Origin: Bacteroidia bacterium
GTDB taxonomy: Bacteria > Planctomycetota > Phycisphaerae > Phycisphaerales > SM1A02
Length of the DNA: 8,211 nucleotides
Assembly (NCBI GenBank): GCA_030054235.1
Contig: JASGCG010000054.1
Location: 1-8,211, forward strand
Reading direction: 5' to 3'
Position numbers and translations under genes: made by a program. Below the pieces are notes generated by a model, which ran no database searches, was not told where the DNA came from, and saw only the letters and a list, made by a program, of their open reading frames with translations. Positions 6,615 to 8,211 of this stretch are shown in pieces (position 1 is the first letter of the stretch; every line of letters starts with the position of its first letter).

Positions 6615-7583
6615 TCAGGCAGCTCGCGACTGCCGCCGCCACGCCCACGCCAGCACCGCTCCGGCGCCGACCATCCCGACTGAGATGAGCATCGGGCTCG
6701 TGAGCCCGGCGAATCGGTTCACGCCCGCATCAGGCTCGCGGAACTGCTCGGTCGCAAAGCGCAGCACGCCATAGCCGATCAGGAACCACGCGGCCGTGAT
6801 GCCGGGTGCCGGCTTGCGCAGCCACACACTCCACACGATGAGTGCGAGCACCGGTCCATCCGTGAATGCCTGGAAGAAATTCGATGGCCAGTAGGCAGTC
6901 AGAAGCGGTTCGAGTGCTGCCTGCACCTTGGCATCGCCGGCGTAGGCCGCGGCGACCACGGCCTGCTGCAGATCGTCGCCTGCATGCACGAGCGGGCGCA
7001 GTGGTTCAAGGCGAGCAGGATCGAAACTGGACTCCAGCACCTCGCGTGGGTACTTCACGCTCCACCATGGAGCGGTGGCCTGCAGATCGGCAGGAAGCGG
7101 TCGGCCCCACAGTTCGCCGTTGATCCAGTTCGCTAGGCGCCCCATGCAGAGCCCGGGCGGCGCGCTGATGCAGCACAGGTCGAGCAAGGTGCGGAAGGGT
7201 GCGCCACTGCGCGCACTGAAGCGCCAGCAGACGACCAGCAGGCCTGCCATGCCGCCGTGGCTGGAGAGCCCGCCCTTGTGCACCGCCAGCAGTTCCCAGA
7301 AGGGGAACGATGGCGTGAAGGTCGTGAAGAGGACGCGGTCGTAGATGAGGGCGTGCCCGAGTCGGGCACCGATCACCACGCCAAGCACGACCTCGGTGAT
7401 GAAGTCATCGACCTGCTTCGGCGTCAGTCCAGCCCGGCCTCGTCGCACGACCGCGCGCATGATCATCCATGCGCTGAGCAACCCGCCCGCATAGAGCAGC
7501 CCGTACCAGCGCAACCCAAAGGTCGCCGTGAACTGCACGATGAACGGGTCGAGTGTGTGGAGGATGGCAGCGAGGGTCGGCAT
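6615..7583 (-). CDS. lgt: Prolipoprotein diacylglyceryl transferase (Lgt)
   Basis: Lgt moves diacylglycerol from phosphatidylglycerol onto the lipobox cysteine of prolipoproteins, the first step of lipoprotein maturation, in the inner membrane. The 322-residue protein has several hydrophobic segments (for example about 13-45, 64-82, 111-120, 242-254, 262-275 and 294-314). Diagnostic motifs are LRWYGLLYA at 24-32, GGLSSHGGMAG at 104-114 (His109 matches E. coli His103), the signature GRLANWINGELWGRP at 148-162 (Arg149 and Asn152 match Arg143 and Asn146), and RFATEQFREPD at 275-285 (Arg275 and Glu279 match Arg239 and Glu243). Two oddities are a roughly 45-residue helical insert at about 184-230 and WPSNFFQ at 232-238 where HPSQLYE is usual. 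The start at 7583 was chosen because the upstream 61 codons are low-complexity and an ATG directly precedes the first membrane segment. No Shine-Dalgarno sequence is evident. It is divergent from trpD. Confidence 0.94.
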   Translation of the reverse strand: MPTLAAILHTLDPFIVQFTATFGLRWYGLLYAGGLLSAWMIMRAVVRRGRAGLTPKQVDDFITEVVLGVVIGARLGHALIYDRVLFTTFTPSFPFWELLAVHKGGLSSHGGMAGLLVVCWRFSARSGAPFRTLLDLCCISAPPGLCMGRLANWINGELWGRPLPADLQATAPWWSVKYPREVLESSFDPARLEPLRPLVHAGDDLQQAVVAAAYAGDAKVQAALEPLLTAYWPSNFFQAFTDGPVLALIVWSVWLRKPAPGITAAWFLIGYGVLRFATEQFREPDAGVNRFAGLTSPMLISVGMVGAGAVLAWAWRRQSRAA

Positions 7584-7751
7584 GCGGTCTCGCGGCAGTA
7601 TCGCGCAGGATCCGGATGGGTGCAGGGAGCGGTGACCCCGAGCGATGCCGCCGTGCAATCCTGGTGGGTTGATGTTGACATCGACCCCACCGAATTTTTC
7701 GCGGGTTTGGGAGTCCGTGCCGACACGATCGTTAGGATCGCTGCGACCGCC
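7584..7751. other. Divergent intergenic region between lgt and trpD
   Basis: These 168 bp separate two divergent genes and should contain both promoters. The right part is locally richer in A+T, with a run of five T at 7695-7699. An exact TTGACA lies at 7675-7680 on the plus strand but has no -10 partner at 15-19 bp. TAGGAT at 7733-7738 is a weak -10-like match that would give trpD a leader of only a few bases. On the lgt side GATACT (bases 7602 to 7597, minus strand) is a weak -10-like match without a -35. I see no attenuator hairpin pair, Trp-codon-rich leader peptide or riboswitch-like fold. Confidence 0.4.
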
Positions 7752-8211
7752 ATGCCACCCATCCACGACAACCCCTTCGGGCCGTGCGCACCCACTGTGC
7801 TACGCGAGCCCATCGACCGCCTGCGCGCCGGCCGCGACCTGAGCCAGGACCAGGCACACGCAGCCTTCACGCTCATCATGCAGGGCAGCTGCCCTGATGT
7901 CGAGATCGCCGAACTGCTGCTGCTGCTTGCCGCGCGAACGCCATCGGTCGATGAGATCGTGGGTGCAGCCCTGGCCATGCGCGCCGTCTCGAGCACGGTG
8001 CAGAGCGGGCTGCCACCCGAATCGATCCTCGACACGGCCGGCACCGGCGGCACGCCCAAGTCCTTCAACGCCAGTACCGGCGCTGCGCTGGTGGCCGCGG
8101 CCTGCGGTGTGCACTCAGCCAAGCACGGCAACCGAAGCCGAACAGGTCGTGGCAGCGCTGAAGTGTTGCAGGCACTGGGCTTCCATCTCGCGTGCTCGCG
8201 TTTCGCGCAGG
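7752..8211 (+). CDS. trpD: Anthranilate phosphoribosyltransferase (TrpD), 3' end outside the window
   Basis: TrpD couples anthranilate to PRPP to give phosphoribosyl-anthranilate, the second step of tryptophan synthesis, in the cytoplasm. The visible 153 codons cover the N-terminal helical domain (about 16-80, with LRAGRDLSQDQAHAAFTLIM and the DEIVGAALAMR helix) and the start of the nucleotide-binding domain. The PRPP loop reads DTAGTGG at 94-100, then TPKSFNAST at 101-109, and AKHGNR at 123-128 matches the family's KHGNR motif, followed by GSAEVLQALG. The family Asp of GTGGD is Thr here and the loop is one residue shorter. The segment between KHGN and GSAEVL also looks one residue short. ATG at 7752 gives the usual N-terminal length plus about 15 residues; no Shine-Dalgarno sequence is seen. 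The Mg-binding Asp-Glu pair of the C-terminal half lies beyond the window. A TrpD-like paralogue cannot be fully excluded. No other trp gene is in the window; the sequence downstream is unknown. Confidence 0.86.
   Translation, partial: MPPIHDNPFGPCAPTVLREPIDRLRAGRDLSQDQAHAAFTLIMQGSCPDVEIAELLLLLAARTPSVDEIVGAALAMRAVSSTVQSGLPPESILDTAGTGGTPKSFNASTGAALVAAACGVHSAKHGNRSRTGRGSAEVLQALGFHLACSRFAQ

Noticed and set aside
7675..7703. An exact TTGACA as a trpD promoter -35 box
   Set aside because: No -10-like hexamer is found 15-19 bp downstream (the bases there are TTCGCG-like), so it is probably a chance match.
7584..7766. An N-terminal extension of Lgt by 61 codons
   Set aside because: It has no similarity to Lgt, would precede the first membrane segment with polar sequence, and overlaps the start of trpD.
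7645..7842. A small open frame before and overlapping trpD as a Trp leader peptide
   Set aside because: It has a single Trp codon in its upstream part, no paired attenuator hairpins nearby, and runs out of frame into trpD. It is best explained as a shadow frame.
7914..7928. A short CTG repeat in trpD
   Set aside because: Four CTG units encode consecutive leucines in a helix; this is ordinary codon use in GC-rich DNA.

Overview
The window is dense, high-GC bacterial DNA with seven protein-coding genes, five complete and two cut by the window edges. There is no gene-free stretch longer than about 170 bp. I see no tRNA, rRNA, CRISPR array, insertion sequence or integration scar. The gene content (TolC-type channel, periplasmic adaptor, Lgt, lipoprotein-like signal) indicates a diderm bacterium. 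The lineage is an inference: weak or absent Shine-Dalgarno sequences, an Lgt with an enlarged periplasmic insert and altered HPSQ motif, and a TrpD with GTGGTPKSFN in place of GTGGD...TFN all fit a planctomycete-like organism, perhaps of the Phycisphaerae. No marker gene here settles it.

Layout from left to right. (1) Bases 1-3337, plus strand: the end of a TolC-family outer-membrane channel followed 37 bp later by a membrane-anchored HlyD/AcrA-type adaptor with a very long coiled coil. Together they form the outer two-thirds of a tripartite efflux or secretion machine. The inner-membrane pump is not in the window and, if linked, would lie upstream. (2) Bases 3341-5650, minus strand: two adjacent aldehyde dehydrogenase genes, first a full-length catalytic enzyme, then a half-length one without active-site residues. 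Domain order and summed length match the fused two-domain enzyme ALDH16. (3) Bases 5709-6593, plus strand: an exported, probably lipid-anchored SOUL/HBP heme-binding-family protein, divergent from the dehydrogenases. (4) Bases 6615-7583, minus strand: lgt, the prolipoprotein diacylglyceryl transferase. (5) Bases 7752-8211, plus strand: the first part of trpD (tryptophan biosynthesis), divergent from lgt and cut by the window end.

The most interesting item is the dehydrogenase pair. The two reading frames are in the same register and are separated only by one TGA codon plus four sense codons, and those twelve bases also carry a clear Shine-Dalgarno sequence. One base change in the stop codon would give a continuous two-domain ALDH16-like protein. 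This looks like a split, or not yet fused, ALDH16 in which a degenerate pseudo-dehydrogenase is probably a dedicated partner of the catalytic subunit. Apart from the efflux pair and the dehydrogenase pair, the neighbours look like unrelated housekeeping genes. The window does not show a defence system or other large novel system.
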